This document shows positions 17,510 through 25,870 of a stretch of 64,000 bases of DNA, one piece after another. The stretch spans positions 1-64,000 of the forward strand of contig DASYAL010000098.1 in the NCBI GenBank assembly GCA_036501365.1, written 5' to 3'. The translations under genes and the position numbers were made by a program. Position 1 is the first letter of the stretch, and every line of letters begins with the position of its first letter. The notes below the pieces were generated by a model. That model was not told the origin of the DNA, searched no databases, and saw only the letters and a list, made by a program, of their open reading frames with translations. Source of the DNA: CAIKMD01 sp036501365 (GTDB lineage Bacteria > Pseudomonadota > Alphaproteobacteria > ATCC43930 > CGMCC-115725).

Positions 17510-17986
17510 ATGGCGCGCGGCGACCAGCGTATCGCGCAGATCACGCTCGACGAACATACGGTCGTCCGCCGCAACGCCGATATCGAGCACGAGCGCAAAG
17601 TCGCGATCAGCGATCTGCTCGCCGAGAACAGCTTCGCGCCGGTCTCGGCGATCAAAGGCCCGTTCCACCTGCACTTGAGCGTCGCCGAGAACCGGCTGCT
17701 GCTCGATATCCGCGACACCAAGGACAAGCCCTTGGAGCAGGCGGTGCTGCCGCTCTTGCCGTTCCGCAAACTCGTCAAAGACTATTTCATGATTTGCGGC
17801 AGCTATTACAGCGCGGTGCGCGAGGCGAGCCTGGCGAAGATCGAGGCGATCGATATGGGCCGGCGCGCGCTCCACAACGAGGGCAGCGAGAAGCTGTGCG
17901 AGCGGCTCGCCGAGCGCGTCGTCGTCGATGACAACACCGCGCGGCGTCTCTTCACGCTGCTCTGCGTCCTGCATATCCGGGGGTGA
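17510..17986 (+). CDS. UPF0262-family protein
   Basis: A 158-aa protein of the UPF0262 family, whose biochemical role is unknown. It lies in its usual place between hisD and a low-molecular-weight phosphatase gene. Typical blocks are ITLDEHTVVRRNADIEHER, then KDYFMICGSYYSAVREAS and IDMGRRALHNEG. The start ATG 17510 lies 5 bp after the hisD stop. The open frame extends upstream within hisD, but the family begins at MARGDQRIAQI. Confidence 0.92.
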   Translation: MARGDQRIAQITLDEHTVVRRNADIEHERKVAISDLLAENSFAPVSAIKGPFHLHLSVAENRLLLDIRDTKDKPLEQAVLPLLPFRKLVKDYFMICGSYYSAVREASLAKIEAIDMGRRALHNEGSEKLCERLAERVVVDDNTARRLFTLLCVLHIRG

Positions 17987-17987
17987 T

Positions 17988-18422
17988 ATGTCGCGGTTGC
18001 CCGGGAGCGTGCTGTTCGCCTGCACCTTGAACTCGATCCGCTCGCCGATGGCGGCGGCGCTGATGCGCCGTCTGCACGGCCGGCGCGTCTTCGTCGATTC
18101 CATCGGCGTGCGCACCGCGCCGATCGATCCCTTCGCCGTCGCGGTGATGGCCGAGGTAGGTATCGATCTCGCCAATCATCAGCCCAAGAGCTTCGACGAG
18201 CTCGAGGACACGTCGTTCGATCTCGTGGTCTCGTTGTCGCCGGACGCGCAGCACTGCGCCGTCGAGTTGACCCGGAGCGCAGCCTGCGAGGTCGAGTTCT
18301 GGCCGGTGCTCGATCCGACCGGGATGGAAGGCAACCGGGAGGAAACCCTCGCCACCTATCGCATGGTGCGAGACCAATTGCAGAAGCGCATCATGGAGCG
18401 CTTCCCCCCGGCCGATTCCTGA
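17988..18422 (+). CDS. Low-molecular-weight protein-tyrosine-phosphatase-like protein
   Basis: A 144-aa LMW-PTP/arsenate-reductase-fold protein. The phosphate loop is C12-TLNSI-R18-S (C-x5-R), close to the N-terminus as in this family. The general acid is probably the Asp in VLDPTGMEG. It may dephosphorylate phosphotyrosine proteins or small phosphoesters; the substrate in this conserved block is not established. It starts at ATG 17988, one base after UPF0262, and ends one base before maf. In many relatives infA lies between this gene and maf; here there is no room for it. Confidence 0.9.
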   Translation: MSRLPGSVLFACTLNSIRSPMAAALMRRLHGRRVFVDSIGVRTAPIDPFAVAVMAEVGIDLANHQPKSFDELEDTSFDLVVSLSPDAQHCAVELTRSAACEVEFWPVLDPTGMEGNREETLATYRMVRDQLQKRIMERFPPADS

Positions 18423-18423
18423 A

Positions 18424-18993
18424 ATGCCGCTGATCCTCGCCTCGTCCTCGCCGCGCCGGCGCGAGTTGCTCGCGCAGATCGGCATCGTGCCCGACGCGAT
18501 CGATCCCGCCGATCTCGACGAGACTCCGCGCGCGGGCGAATTGCCGCCAAATCACGCCGAGCGGCTTGCCGCCGAGAAAGCGCAACTCGTCGCGCGGCGC
18601 CATCCCGGCGCTTTCGTGCTCGGCGCCGACACGGTCGTCGGCTGCGGTCGGCGCATCCTGCCGAAAGCCGAGACCGCTGCCGACGCGCAGCGCTGCCTCC
18701 AACTCCTGTCGGGGCGGCGGCATCGCGTCCATGGCGGGATCGCGCTGGTGACGCCGGCCGGCAAGCTGGTGCGGCGCCGCGTCGTCACCGCGGTGGCGAT
18801 GAAGCGGCTGTCGCCGCAAGAGATCGAGGCCTATCTCGCCAGCGGCGAGTGGCAGGGCAAGGCCGGCGGCTACGCGATCCAGGGCCGCGCCGCGCGTTTC
18901 GTGCGCGAAATCATCGGTTCTTACAGCAATGTCGTCGGCCTGCCGCTGTTCGAGACCGCGATGCTGCTGGAAGGCCAAGGTCTTCGATGGTGA
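18424..18993 (+). CDS. maf: Maf-family nucleoside triphosphate pyrophosphatase
   Basis: House-cleaning pyrophosphatase that hydrolyses non-canonical or specific nucleotides (dTTP/UTP or m7GTP, depending on subtype) to the monophosphate. The 189-aa protein shows LASSSPRRRELL at the N-terminus, the catalytic Asp D69 in GADTVV, HAERLAAEKA, and GKAGGYAIQGRAARFV with SYSNVVGLPL. The GKAG(G/A)Y motif resembles the YhdE-type subfamily. It is packed between the phosphatase and RNase genes. Confidence 0.95.
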   Translation: MPLILASSSPRRRELLAQIGIVPDAIDPADLDETPRAGELPPNHAERLAAEKAQLVARRHPGAFVLGADTVVGCGRRILPKAETAADAQRCLQLLSGRRHRVHGGIALVTPAGKLVRRRVVTAVAMKRLSPQEIEAYLASGEWQGKAGGYAIQGRAARFVREIIGSYSNVVGLPLFETAMLLEGQGLRW

Positions 18994-19006
18994 CGGGGTT
19001 CCGCTG

Positions 19007-20197
19007 GTGAGCCGCACGCTGGCGCTCGCCGTCTCGCCGGGCGAGGTCTGGGCCGCGCTCGAGGAAGATGGCGAGCTGACGGGCTTGCACGTGGCGCGCG
19101 ACGCTTCGCGCGACGTGGTCGGCGCGGTCTATCTCGGCCGCGTCGTCGCGTTGCGGCCGGAGCTGCCGGCGGCGCTCGTCGATATCGGCCTCGACCGGCC
19201 CGCTTTCCTCGATGCGCGCGATGCCGATCGCGAGAAAGGCATCGCCGGCCTGACCGAAGGCGCGACGCTGCTGGTCGAGGTGATCAAAGCGACGCGCGCC
19301 GACAAGGCGGCGGGCGTCCGCGTCTTGCCCGCCGATGACGCGCGCCGTGCGGCGTTCGCGCAGGCGGCGCGCGCAGTGCAGCCGCCGGCACGGCTCGATG
19401 CGCCCGAGCCGGCGATTCTGGCCGCGGCCAAGCCGCTGCTGACGCCGCCGCCCGATCGCATCCTAATCGACGAGCGCGGCGCGCTCGCCGAGCTGCGCCG
19501 CGCCGATCCGAGGCTCGCGGAGAGACTTGCCTTTCACGGCGAAGCGACGCCGCTTTTCGACGCGCTTGGCATCGCCGACGCGATCGAGGCCGTCTTGCAG
19601 CCCCGCGTCGCGCTGCCGGGCGGCGGCACGATCGTTGTCGAGCCGACGCATGCCGCGACCTTGATCGACGTCGATGGCGGCGCGCGGAAGCCGCTCGACG
19701 CCAATCTCGCCGCCGCGGTCGCGATCGCGCGGCAGATCCGGCTGCGCAATCTCGCCGGCCCGATCGTGATCGATTTCGTCGGCATGACGAAGCGCGAGGA
19801 TCGCGACAAGGTCGCAGCGGCGCTGACGGCGGCCCTGGCGGAGGACCGGGAGAAGCGCGATTTCCTCGGCTGGACGAAGCTCGGCCATTTCGAGCTCGTG
19901 CGCCGGCGCGGCGCGCCGGCTGTGACGGAGCTGTTCAGCGAGCCATCGCCCGAAGGCGGCTGGCGCAAGACTGGGCTCACCCTGGCGCTCGCCGCCTTGC
20001 GCGCGGTTGACCGCGAAGCGCAAGCGCGGCCAGGGAAGAGCTTCGCGCTCGCCGTCCATCCCGATATCGCCGCCGCGCTCGATGATGGCGCCGGGCTTGC
20101 GGCGCGGCAGTGGCTCGAAGCGCGGCTCGGCCGCCGGCTCGCGGTGACGGCCGAGCCGAACCGCGCGCGCGACGCGGTCGACATCCGCGCGGAATGA
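19007..20197 (+). CDS. Ribonuclease E/G-family protein, short form
   Basis: An endoribonuclease-like protein of the RNase E/G family, involved in rRNA or mRNA processing. The S1-like part is GAVYLGRVVALRPELPAALVDIG. The catalytic-domain landmarks are RILIDERGALAELR, THAATLIDVDGG (with the metal-binding Asp) and RNLAGPIVIDFVGMTKREDRDKV (in parts: GPIVIDFVGM). At 396 aa it lacks the C-x2-C Zn-link segment and the long scaffold tail of full RNase E. The start is GTG 19007, with ACGGGG upstream. Its frame is open earlier, but only within maf. Short members of this kind are usual between maf and yacG. Confidence 0.85.
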   Translation: MSRTLALAVSPGEVWAALEEDGELTGLHVARDASRDVVGAVYLGRVVALRPELPAALVDIGLDRPAFLDARDADREKGIAGLTEGATLLVEVIKATRADKAAGVRVLPADDARRAAFAQAARAVQPPARLDAPEPAILAAAKPLLTPPPDRILIDERGALAELRRADPRLAERLAFHGEATPLFDALGIADAIEAVLQPRVALPGGGTIVVEPTHAATLIDVDGGARKPLDANLAAAVAIARQIRLRNLAGPIVIDFVGMTKREDRDKVAAALTAALAEDREKRDFLGWTKLGHFELVRRRGAPAVTELFSEPSPEGGWRKTGLTLALAALRAVDREAQARPGKSFALAVHPDIAAALDDGAGLAARQWLEARLGRRLAVTAEPNRARDAVDIRAE

Positions 20198-20215
20198 CTT
20201 ATCTATAGCGGCGAG

Positions 20216-20422
20216 ATGAGCGAGGAACGCGCCAAAATCCCGGTCAGCGCCTGCCCGATCTGCGGCAAGCCGGCAGCGGTCAAGCACCGGCCGTTCTGCT
20301 CCCATCGCTGTGCGCTGATCGATCTCGGCCGCTGGCTCGGCGGCAATTACAGCGTGCCTGCGCGCGAGGGCAATGACGAGGAAGGAGACTCTCCGCCCAC
20401 GCTCGAGGAAGACGAGGGATAG
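20216..20422 (+). CDS. yacG: DNA gyrase inhibitor YacG
   Basis: A 68-aa zinc-finger protein. Its E. coli homologue binds GyrB and blocks gyrase-DNA contact. The four zinc ligands are C13, C16 (CPICGKPA), C28 and C32 (FCSHRC), followed by the conserved IDLGRWLGGNYSVP. The acidic tail (NDEEGDSPPTLEEDE) is normal for the family. It closes the conserved block; in many relatives tRNA-Phe follows directly, but here a solute-binding protein gene lies between. Confidence 0.95.
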   Translation: MSEERAKIPVSACPICGKPAAVKHRPFCSHRCALIDLGRWLGGNYSVPAREGNDEEGDSPPTLEEDEG

Positions 20423-20457
20423 GGCCGGCGGCGCTTACCCTTACTTGGTTGGACCGC

Positions 20458-21456
20458 TCACTTGGTGGCGGTCGTCAGCGCGTAGCGTTTGTCGATCAAG
20501 TTCTCGATGCGGATGTCGCCCTTGAGCAGCCCTTGCGATTTGAGCCACGCGATCTGCTTGGCGTAGCTCGCGAGATCGATCCGCGCATCCGCCTGCACGT
20601 AAGGGGCGCCCGCCTCGACCTGGGCCGGCGGCAAGCCGGTGAAGTCGGAAATGATCTTGATGATCGCGGGCGCGTCCGGTCCGTCTTGCCGCGCCTCGTC
20701 CGGGCCGGTGAAGGCGTCGTGGATGTCGCGGCTCGCCTCGCGATAGGCGATGAGGAAGCGTTTCACCACGTCGCCGCGCTCGTCGAGATCGCGTTTGGCG
20801 GCGAGCAGCATCACGCCGGCTTTCAAGGGCGCGTAGTCCGAGGTCCAGCCGAGGAACCTGATCTGGCCTTTGTCGACGAGGTTGAGGATCGGGCCGTTCG
20901 GCATCACCGCCGCATCGACCACGCCGCCGATCAGGGCGGAGGTCACGACCGAGTTCGATTGCAGCGGCTTCACCTCGACGGCGCTCATCGGGAAGCCGTC
21001 GCGCTCGGCGAGGATGCCGATCACGTTGTGCAGCGCGGTGCCGAGCTGGGTGATCGCGACGCTGTGACCGGGAAGATCATGCGGCGTCTTCAGCCCCGCA
21101 TCCCATGCTTTGTTCGAGCCGAGAAATTCGAGCGCGTGGAAGCCCTTGCTGTCGCCGCCCGAGGCGCCGATGAGCTTCACCTGTCCCTGCGCCGCGAGGT
21201 TGTAGAAACCCGCCGACGGTCCGGCGATGCCGAAATCGATGTCGCCCGAGGCGGCAGCGACGGCGATCGGCTGCGCGCTGTCGAAATAGACTTGCTCGAC
21301 ATCGAGTCCTTGCGTCTGGAAATAGCCATGCGCCAAGCCGACCGGGACGCTCACATAGCCGATGAGGCGCGTGGTGCCGACCTTGACATGATCCGCGGCC
21401 GCGGCCGGGAGTGCGGCGACGACGACCCCTATGACGATCAGCCATAAGCGCGGCAT
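20458..21456 (-). CDS. ABC transporter substrate-binding protein, NMT1/SsuA-like
   Basis: A 332-aa periplasmic binding protein with a signal peptide ending AAA. The fold is that of NMT1/ThiY/SsuA proteins, which bind sulfonates, nitrate, pyrimidine precursors or aromatic acids. Typical blocks are VPVGLAHGYFQTQGLDV near the mature N-terminus, ASGDIDFGIAGPSAGFYNLAA, and SNSVVTSALIGGVVDAAVMPN. The ligand cannot be told. It stands alone with no permease or ATPase next to it. A permease-ATPase-permease set at 54.7-57.2 kb also lacks a binding protein, so a pairing is conceivable but unproven. Confidence 0.88.
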   Translation of the reverse strand: MPRLWLIVIGVVVAALPAAAADHVKVGTTRLIGYVSVPVGLAHGYFQTQGLDVEQVYFDSAQPIAVAAASGDIDFGIAGPSAGFYNLAAQGQVKLIGASGGDSKGFHALEFLGSNKAWDAGLKTPHDLPGHSVAITQLGTALHNVIGILAERDGFPMSAVEVKPLQSNSVVTSALIGGVVDAAVMPNGPILNLVDKGQIRFLGWTSDYAPLKAGVMLLAAKRDLDERGDVVKRFLIAYREASRDIHDAFTGPDEARQDGPDAPAIIKIISDFTGLPPAQVEAGAPYVQADARIDLASYAKQIAWLKSQGLLKGDIRIENLIDKRYALTTATK

Positions 21457-21641
21457 GACGGACCTCCCTGCTTGCTCTCGTTGGCGGCGATTTTAGAGGC
21501 GCAGGCCGGTGCCGCGCTACCCAGGTCTGCGAGCCATGGAACAACGCCTAAAGGCGTGGCGTCCGGCGGGAGCGGGCTGGACAGTCCGAGCGATTTTTGC
21601 GATAAGCCCGCGCGTCCTCGTTCGGTCGGGGCCGGCACGGC

Positions 21642-21717
21642 GCCCAGGTAGCTCAGTTGGTAGAGCACGTGACTGAAAATCACGGTGTCGGTGGTTCAAT
21701 TCCGCCCCTGGGCACCA
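21642..21717 (+). tRNA. tRNA-Phe (anticodon GAA)
   Basis: A 76-nt cloverleaf with acceptor arms GCCCAGG/CCTGGGC and D arm AGCTCAGTTGGTAGAGC. The anticodon stem CGTGA/TCACG encloses loop CTGAAAA (anticodon GAA). The T arm is GGTGG-TTCAATT-CCGCC, and CCA is encoded. It follows the yacG region, its usual place in alphaproteobacteria, and is a common integration site. The DNA downstream of it is atypical. Confidence 0.96.
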
Positions 21718-21945
21718 ACTAAATCAAGCACTTAGCTGGTTTTCGGTGGAATAAGATTTCGACGTGTCGGCGCTGTGTCGCCGGCACCATTATCCCGCCC
21801 CTAGACGGTTAACTCGGGTGTCTTGCTAGTTTGGTAGCCGCCGTTGAGATCGTGCCCAGCGGCGTTCTATGGCGCTGGGCGGGATTCGAGAGATAGAAGC
21901 GACCCGCGCGTGATCAAACGAGAAGTAAAAACAGGCCCCCGCGTA

Positions 21946-22812
21946 ATGCTGACGTTCCACGAAAAGCAGATTTGCGAAGCGATCGTGCGTTACCTTGAAG
22001 CGCGGGAAGGAGAGCGCCGCGCCGATGTCGCATCGCCGGAGGATGATCATCACCCGAACGCCGTTGAACTCGTTTGGCGACTGGGTCAAAAGCTCTTCGC
22101 GCTGGAGCATACCGGAATCGAACCCTTCGAGGGACATATGCAATTGGAGGCGGAGGCGGAGCGCCATTTCGGTCCGATCTCCGCACGCCTTGCGAACGCT
22201 CTGCCGCCGGATGTCTTCGAGTTGCAGGTTCCTGCCAAGGCGATGGCTGGTTGCAATCGGGTCGAAATCGCCAGGATTCAGGAGGCCATCGTCGCTTGGG
22301 TGAAGCAGGTCGGTCCGACGCTGAAGGTCCACCGCTATGCAGACTACCGGGGAGGGCACTTCAAGCGGGTGTCGCCTGCTGGCGTACCGTTCGAGTTGAG
22401 CCTTTATCGCTTCGAGACGCTGCCCTCGATCGGTGGCCGATTCCGGATTAAGCACGTTTTCACCGGCGATCCGGAGCATGCACGAGCCGAGCGACTGCGC
22501 AGAGCGTGTGACAAGAAATTTCCGAAGCTTGCGGCATGGAAGCGAGACAGTGGAGCGCGAACCATTCTCGTGCTCGAGGATAATGACATTCAGTTGACCA
22601 ATCACGCGGCCGTCGCCGATGCGTATGTTCCACTAGCCCGCGGCCGAAGCGACCGACCTGATGAAACCTACATCGTATCGACCTGCGTGAACCCTTGGGA
22701 TGCTTGGCCGCTCCTTGTCGACGGGGTCTCCTTGCACGATCTATCCGCCCGTGAAACAGACTGTCGGTGGGAAATTGATCCCGCAACACTCGGCTTGATG
22801 ACGACATGTTAA
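21946..22812 (+). CDS. Hypothetical protein next to tRNA-Phe
   Basis: Not recognised. A 288-aa soluble protein beginning MLTFHEKQICEAIVRYLEA, with ELVWRLGQKLFALEHTGIEPF, KVHRYADYRGGHFKR, and late motifs RTILVLEDNDIQLTNH and STCVNPWDAWPLLVDG. The pattern of a charged N-terminus, a block near ALEHT(G/R)IEPFEG, and a late LVLEDNDI(Q/A)LTN resembles hypothetical proteins carried on genomic islands in Rhizobiales. An alternative start is GTG 21910. Codon use is less GC-biased than in the neighbours, fitting acquired DNA after the tRNA-Phe gene. No partner gene is adjacent. Confidence 0.65.
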   Translation: MLTFHEKQICEAIVRYLEAREGERRADVASPEDDHHPNAVELVWRLGQKLFALEHTGIEPFEGHMQLEAEAERHFGPISARLANALPPDVFELQVPAKAMAGCNRVEIARIQEAIVAWVKQVGPTLKVHRYADYRGGHFKRVSPAGVPFELSLYRFETLPSIGGRFRIKHVFTGDPEHARAERLRRACDKKFPKLAAWKRDSGARTILVLEDNDIQLTNHAAVADAYVPLARGRSDRPDETYIVSTCVNPWDAWPLLVDGVSLHDLSARETDCRWEIDPATLGLMTTC

Positions 22813-23648
22813 AAGCGGGAGCGCGTAAGTCGTCAGGTGACCCAAATGGGTCACCTGAATGGGGCCAATGAGCCTCGTAGACTGGGTGCCCGGATAAGCC
22901 TAGACGATTCGACTCTCGCCCTTCGTTGCGCTTCGATGACCGACAATGGGTAGCTGGCGACCGCAGGACGATCCACCGAGAGAGCGACCGCGCCATGCGC
23001 CTGGACCCGTCCCGACCATCGGCCAGCTCATGCGGCAGAAGATGGGTAACTGGGCTTGGTTCTGGTGCCGTAATCCCGCCTGCGGTCATTACCGAGCGAT
23101 GGCACTAGCGCCGATCGCGATCAAGCTCGGTCTCGATATGCAGCCAGTTCCGAATCATTCCGGCGCCAGCTCGGAGGCCCGCGGTTTCTTCCAACAATGC
23201 AGATTACTATTGTGGCATCATGATCGGCCTGCACATTTTGTGACCAGGAGCGGATTACCCGGCTTGAGACCGCGAAATTCGAAGCACGGGAAATTGGAAG
23301 CACGGCAAGTATGCCGCGATGAAACCTCAATCCGGTTCGAATGCGTACCGCGACGTCTTAGCTTGCCACATCTCTCTTTTCTCTTTCGCAGCAACGCGCA
23401 GAATTACGACTTGATCTCCGAATCACCGGTGCTATATAGAGTTTTGCGTGCCATTGAGCCCCGTTGCAGCGACAGCGGAGGCTGTGGGAATAATAAACAC
23501 GAGATAGTGAAATCGCCGCTCGACGTCTATGTGACTCGGGCGCGGTGTTATTGAAAGCGTCGCACATCTCTTCGAAAGGTTGAGTGTTCGCTAATCGACG
23601 CGGTCCACCATGTGACGAGAACCGCGCACAACCTGAAGGAGGATTAGA
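22813..23648. other. Gene-poor stretch with one decayed ORF
   Basis: About 830 bp without an intact recognisable gene. It contains the frameshifted zinc-finger-like ORF described separately (22946-23250). The remainder, 23250-23640, is of visibly lower GC content and shows no coding signal I trust. A good ribosome binding site (AAGGAGGA) appears at its end, for the gene at 23649. The stretch belongs to the atypical region after tRNA-Phe. Confidence 0.6.
22946..23250 (+). pseudogene. Decayed small zinc-finger-like protein
   Basis: The frame starts MGSWRPQDDPPRERPRHAPG, then VPTIGQLMRQKMGNWAWFWC, and RNPACGHYRAMALAPIAIKLGLD. Small proteins with this WRPQDDPP...APGPVPTIGQLM opening and a CxxxxCxH first zinc knuckle are frequent in Bradyrhizobium-like genomes. 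They continue after GLD with SS..FRR..RC..CG. Here that continuation (ASSESFRRQL) is found only in another reading frame, after which the second cysteine pair is missing. I read it as a pseudogene. The frame used at the start stays open to 23554, but that part has no familiar features. Confidence 0.45.
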
Positions 23649-23933
23649 ATGTCCGTTTCTGCTGTAAGAAACACCTCGGTAGAACCCGAATCCCGCAGTT
23701 CGCTCTTGGAGACAAACTGGGAAGAGATTGCCGAGCCGGGCGCTTATGTTGAGAAAGGGTCTGGCGACCTTTATCGAGTTCCGCAGGAGGCTCTGATCCA
23801 AGGTGGCTCACCCATCATCATGAAGGAGAGTCGCGGCGCTTCCCGTCTCGTTCAGGTCAGCAAAGACCCCTTTGTGACTCTTCTTGAGGCGCGGCATCGC
23901 AGCGCACAGCACAACATCTCGCCAAACTTCTAA
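23649..23933 (+). CDS. Hypothetical small protein (94 aa)
   Basis: Function not recognised. The product starts MSVSAVRNTSVEPESRSSLL and contains WEEIAEPGAYVEKGSGDLYRV (in parts: EIAEPGAYVEKGSGDLYR) followed by VPQEALIQGGSPII. It has no signal peptide or membrane helix. The ATG at 23649 is preceded by GAAGGAGGA at ideal spacing, one of the clearest ribosome sites in the window, which supports real expression. The WExIxEPGAYVExxTGDLYRxPxEAL pattern is familiar from hypothetical proteins of alphaproteobacterial islands. Confidence 0.65.
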   Translation: MSVSAVRNTSVEPESRSSLLETNWEEIAEPGAYVEKGSGDLYRVPQEALIQGGSPIIMKESRGASRLVQVSKDPFVTLLEARHRSAQHNISPNF

Positions 23934-24006
23934 AGTACCTCGACGCTGAACTTCTTGGGCCCGGCATCAGCCTCCCGGTTCACAAATGAGCCAAGGCGGT
24001 TAATCG

Positions 24007-24390
24007 ATGCCGGGCCGATCCTTTGTGGTCATTCAGGACAACCGGGCCGTCGAATGGATAATGGATAACGGAAGATCAGAACTCGCCGATGCGCTCACGC
24101 GAGCGGGTGAAGATATTCACACTACCGCGGCCGATGCGGCGGTTGCATTTGCTGGCGCCCCAGGTCCAGAACAGAGCGCGATTCGAGAAAAGTACCGCGT
24201 CGCGGCGCGAGAGAGAATCCAGCGCTATAGAGCCGCACGCACGAAGGCGCCCGATGGGTTGGGAATGCCGGCGGATCAAATCGAAGAGATCGACAAGAAC
24301 CTCAGAGATTCCTTGGTACAAAAGCGTGGCCGCCCTGAGCCGATGCAACACGTGTTTTTCGCGGCCTTGGAGGAACTCAACAAACCGTGA
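24007..24390 (+). CDS. Hypothetical protein (127 aa)
   Basis: Not recognised. A charged, mostly helical 127-aa soluble protein: MPGRSFVVIQDNRAVEWIMD, ALTRAGEDIHTTAADAAVAF, RIQRYRAARTKAPDGLG and PMQHVFFAALEELNKP at the end. It lies 73 bp after the small gene at 23649, same strand, so the two may be co-transcribed. Base composition is lower in GC than the chromosome around it, in line with the tRNA-Phe-associated region. Confidence 0.55.
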   Translation: MPGRSFVVIQDNRAVEWIMDNGRSELADALTRAGEDIHTTAADAAVAFAGAPGPEQSAIREKYRVAARERIQRYRAARTKAPDGLGMPADQIEEIDKNLRDSLVQKRGRPEPMQHVFFAALEELNKP

Positions 24391-24914
24391 GCGTCCACGG
24401 ACCACGAGCCGGAGCGGCTCAGCCCGGTTCTGATACGCCGCCCATTGGGCTCGCCTTCGCGCCACGTCGGGACGATCCTGCGCGCTGGCGTGCACGGTTT
24501 TTTTAAAGCCTAGAGCCCAGAGACCGAACGGTAGTCGACCTTGAGGCCGCATGCTGCGATGCCCGCCCGTCTGCCCCGGAGTTGAGGGCGGGAGATTGTG
24601 CGCCGGGAGACCAATCCGATCTCCGCCCGATTAGCGACCGCCCATGAGCTGGGCTCGGCTCAGTGGCTTTATGAAAGAAGATGTTTCGTCTGCTACGGGA
24701 AGCGTGGGAGCGCGCCCGAGGCGCCGAGTGTCTCGCAGCAATGGCGGATGCCCCAGTCCGAATGCGAACCGCACGCTGAGCCCAGCGGCCAGGGCTGCGC
24801 GACTTGCAGCGCGCGCCTCATGCGACTCGCGAGCGCGGCGACGGTCTGCGACCGATGGCGGGAGGTCGTCTTCGGTAAATTCAACTTCGTTTTAACGCCT
24901 CCGGCGCCGCCGGG
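24391..24914. other. Intergenic stretch without a supported gene
   Basis: About 520 bp between the last island gene and the convergent DUF4239 gene. Several open frames cross it, but none shows a family motif, a good ribosome site or biased codon use. It probably contains the right boundary of the atypical region; no direct repeat of the tRNA-Phe 3' end was found here. Confidence 0.5.
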
Positions 24915-25733
24915 TCACTGGCCCGCGCGTACGAACTTGATGCCCGCCATTTCCATCGTGTGCTCGACGTTCTTGAAGCCGTCCGGCGTTACCTGCACCT
25001 GGCCGCGGAAGGGAAAATCGAAGGCGACGATCAGGACGATCACCAGCGCGAGCGCGCCGGCGACGAGGCCGGTCATCGTCAAATGGATCTTGAAATTCTC
25101 CATACCGAAAAAATACGTGAAGACGACGGTGATCGCCGAGCCGAGCAGCACCACCCACCAGACCGTCGGGTTGATATGGCCATTCGAGGCGAGGATGCGG
25201 TCGCGCCGCGCATCGTAGAGCGAATTGAGGCGCCGCAGCGTCTCCGCGATCATCGCGACCTGCACGGGGTTTTCGGTTTGGACTTGGGTCAGGGACTTGT
25301 GGAACCTGTAGAGCGGCGCCCAGCCGTCATCGCCGAAAGACGCACCCACCGCCATCGCCGGCCATTCCTGGTTGAGGACGATATCGACATAGTCGCGCAT
25401 GTCGCCGACCAGATCGGTCCTGGCCGGCTCGGGCATCGTCGACGCGTCGTTGAAAAGGTCGCCGGCGAGCGAGGCCTCGACCTCGGCATCATCGCCCGAC
25501 TTGTCGAAGGAGCCCCAGGCCGAGACCGCGATGAAGGCGAGCAGCACGGCGAAGATGACGCCGATCAGCGCCGAATTGAAGCCGGCGAACTCGTTGTGCT
25601 TGCGCCGCGTCTCCAGGGAGAGAAAGCGGACGGTGACGATCAGGCCGATGAGCGCTAGCCCCACCATGAGCGCGACCGCGACCGATCCCATCTCCCAGGT
25701 CGGGACTCCATAAATCCAATTGACCAACATCAT
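24915..25733 (-). CDS. DUF4239-family membrane protein
   Basis: A 272-aa inner-membrane protein of the DUF4239 (bestrophin-like domain) family, function unknown. Two N-terminal helices (GSVAVALMVGLALIGLIVTV and FNSALIGVIFAVLLAFIAVS) flank the motif TRRKHNEFAGFN. Two more lie near residues 190-240 (VVLLGSAITVVFTYFF and VAGALALVIVLIVAF). The central part is a soluble loop with RDYVDIVLNQEWPAM. ATG 25733 and the adjacent ATG 25730 are both possible starts, after GGGGGA. It is a single gene, not obviously tied to its neighbours. Confidence 0.85.
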   Translation of the reverse strand: MMLVNWIYGVPTWEMGSVAVALMVGLALIGLIVTVRFLSLETRRKHNEFAGFNSALIGVIFAVLLAFIAVSAWGSFDKSGDDAEVEASLAGDLFNDASTMPEPARTDLVGDMRDYVDIVLNQEWPAMAVGASFGDDGWAPLYRFHKSLTQVQTENPVQVAMIAETLRRLNSLYDARRDRILASNGHINPTVWWVVLLGSAITVVFTYFFGMENFKIHLTMTGLVAGALALVIVLIVAFDFPFRGQVQVTPDGFKNVEHTMEMAGIKFVRAGQ

Positions 25734-25870
25734 TCCCCCGTACTGTTCGCCCGCGCCCGATATCCCCGCCGACGCGCCGGCTCATCCGGCCGGCCCGGAT
25801 TTACATCCGCGCCGGCCAATCGATCGTGGCATGGCCGCGTTACCGGCCCGTGACCACCTTTAGCGGCGAC

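Noticed and set aside
21797..21812. Possible att repeat of the tRNA-Phe 3' end (CCCGCCCCTAGACGG)
   Set aside because: Only about 9-10 bp match the tRNA end, in GC-rich DNA where this is expected by chance.
24598..25218. Forward frame entering the DUF4239 gene
   Set aside because: Its second half is the antisense of DUF4239, and its start has no ribosome site or family sequence; not listed as a gene.
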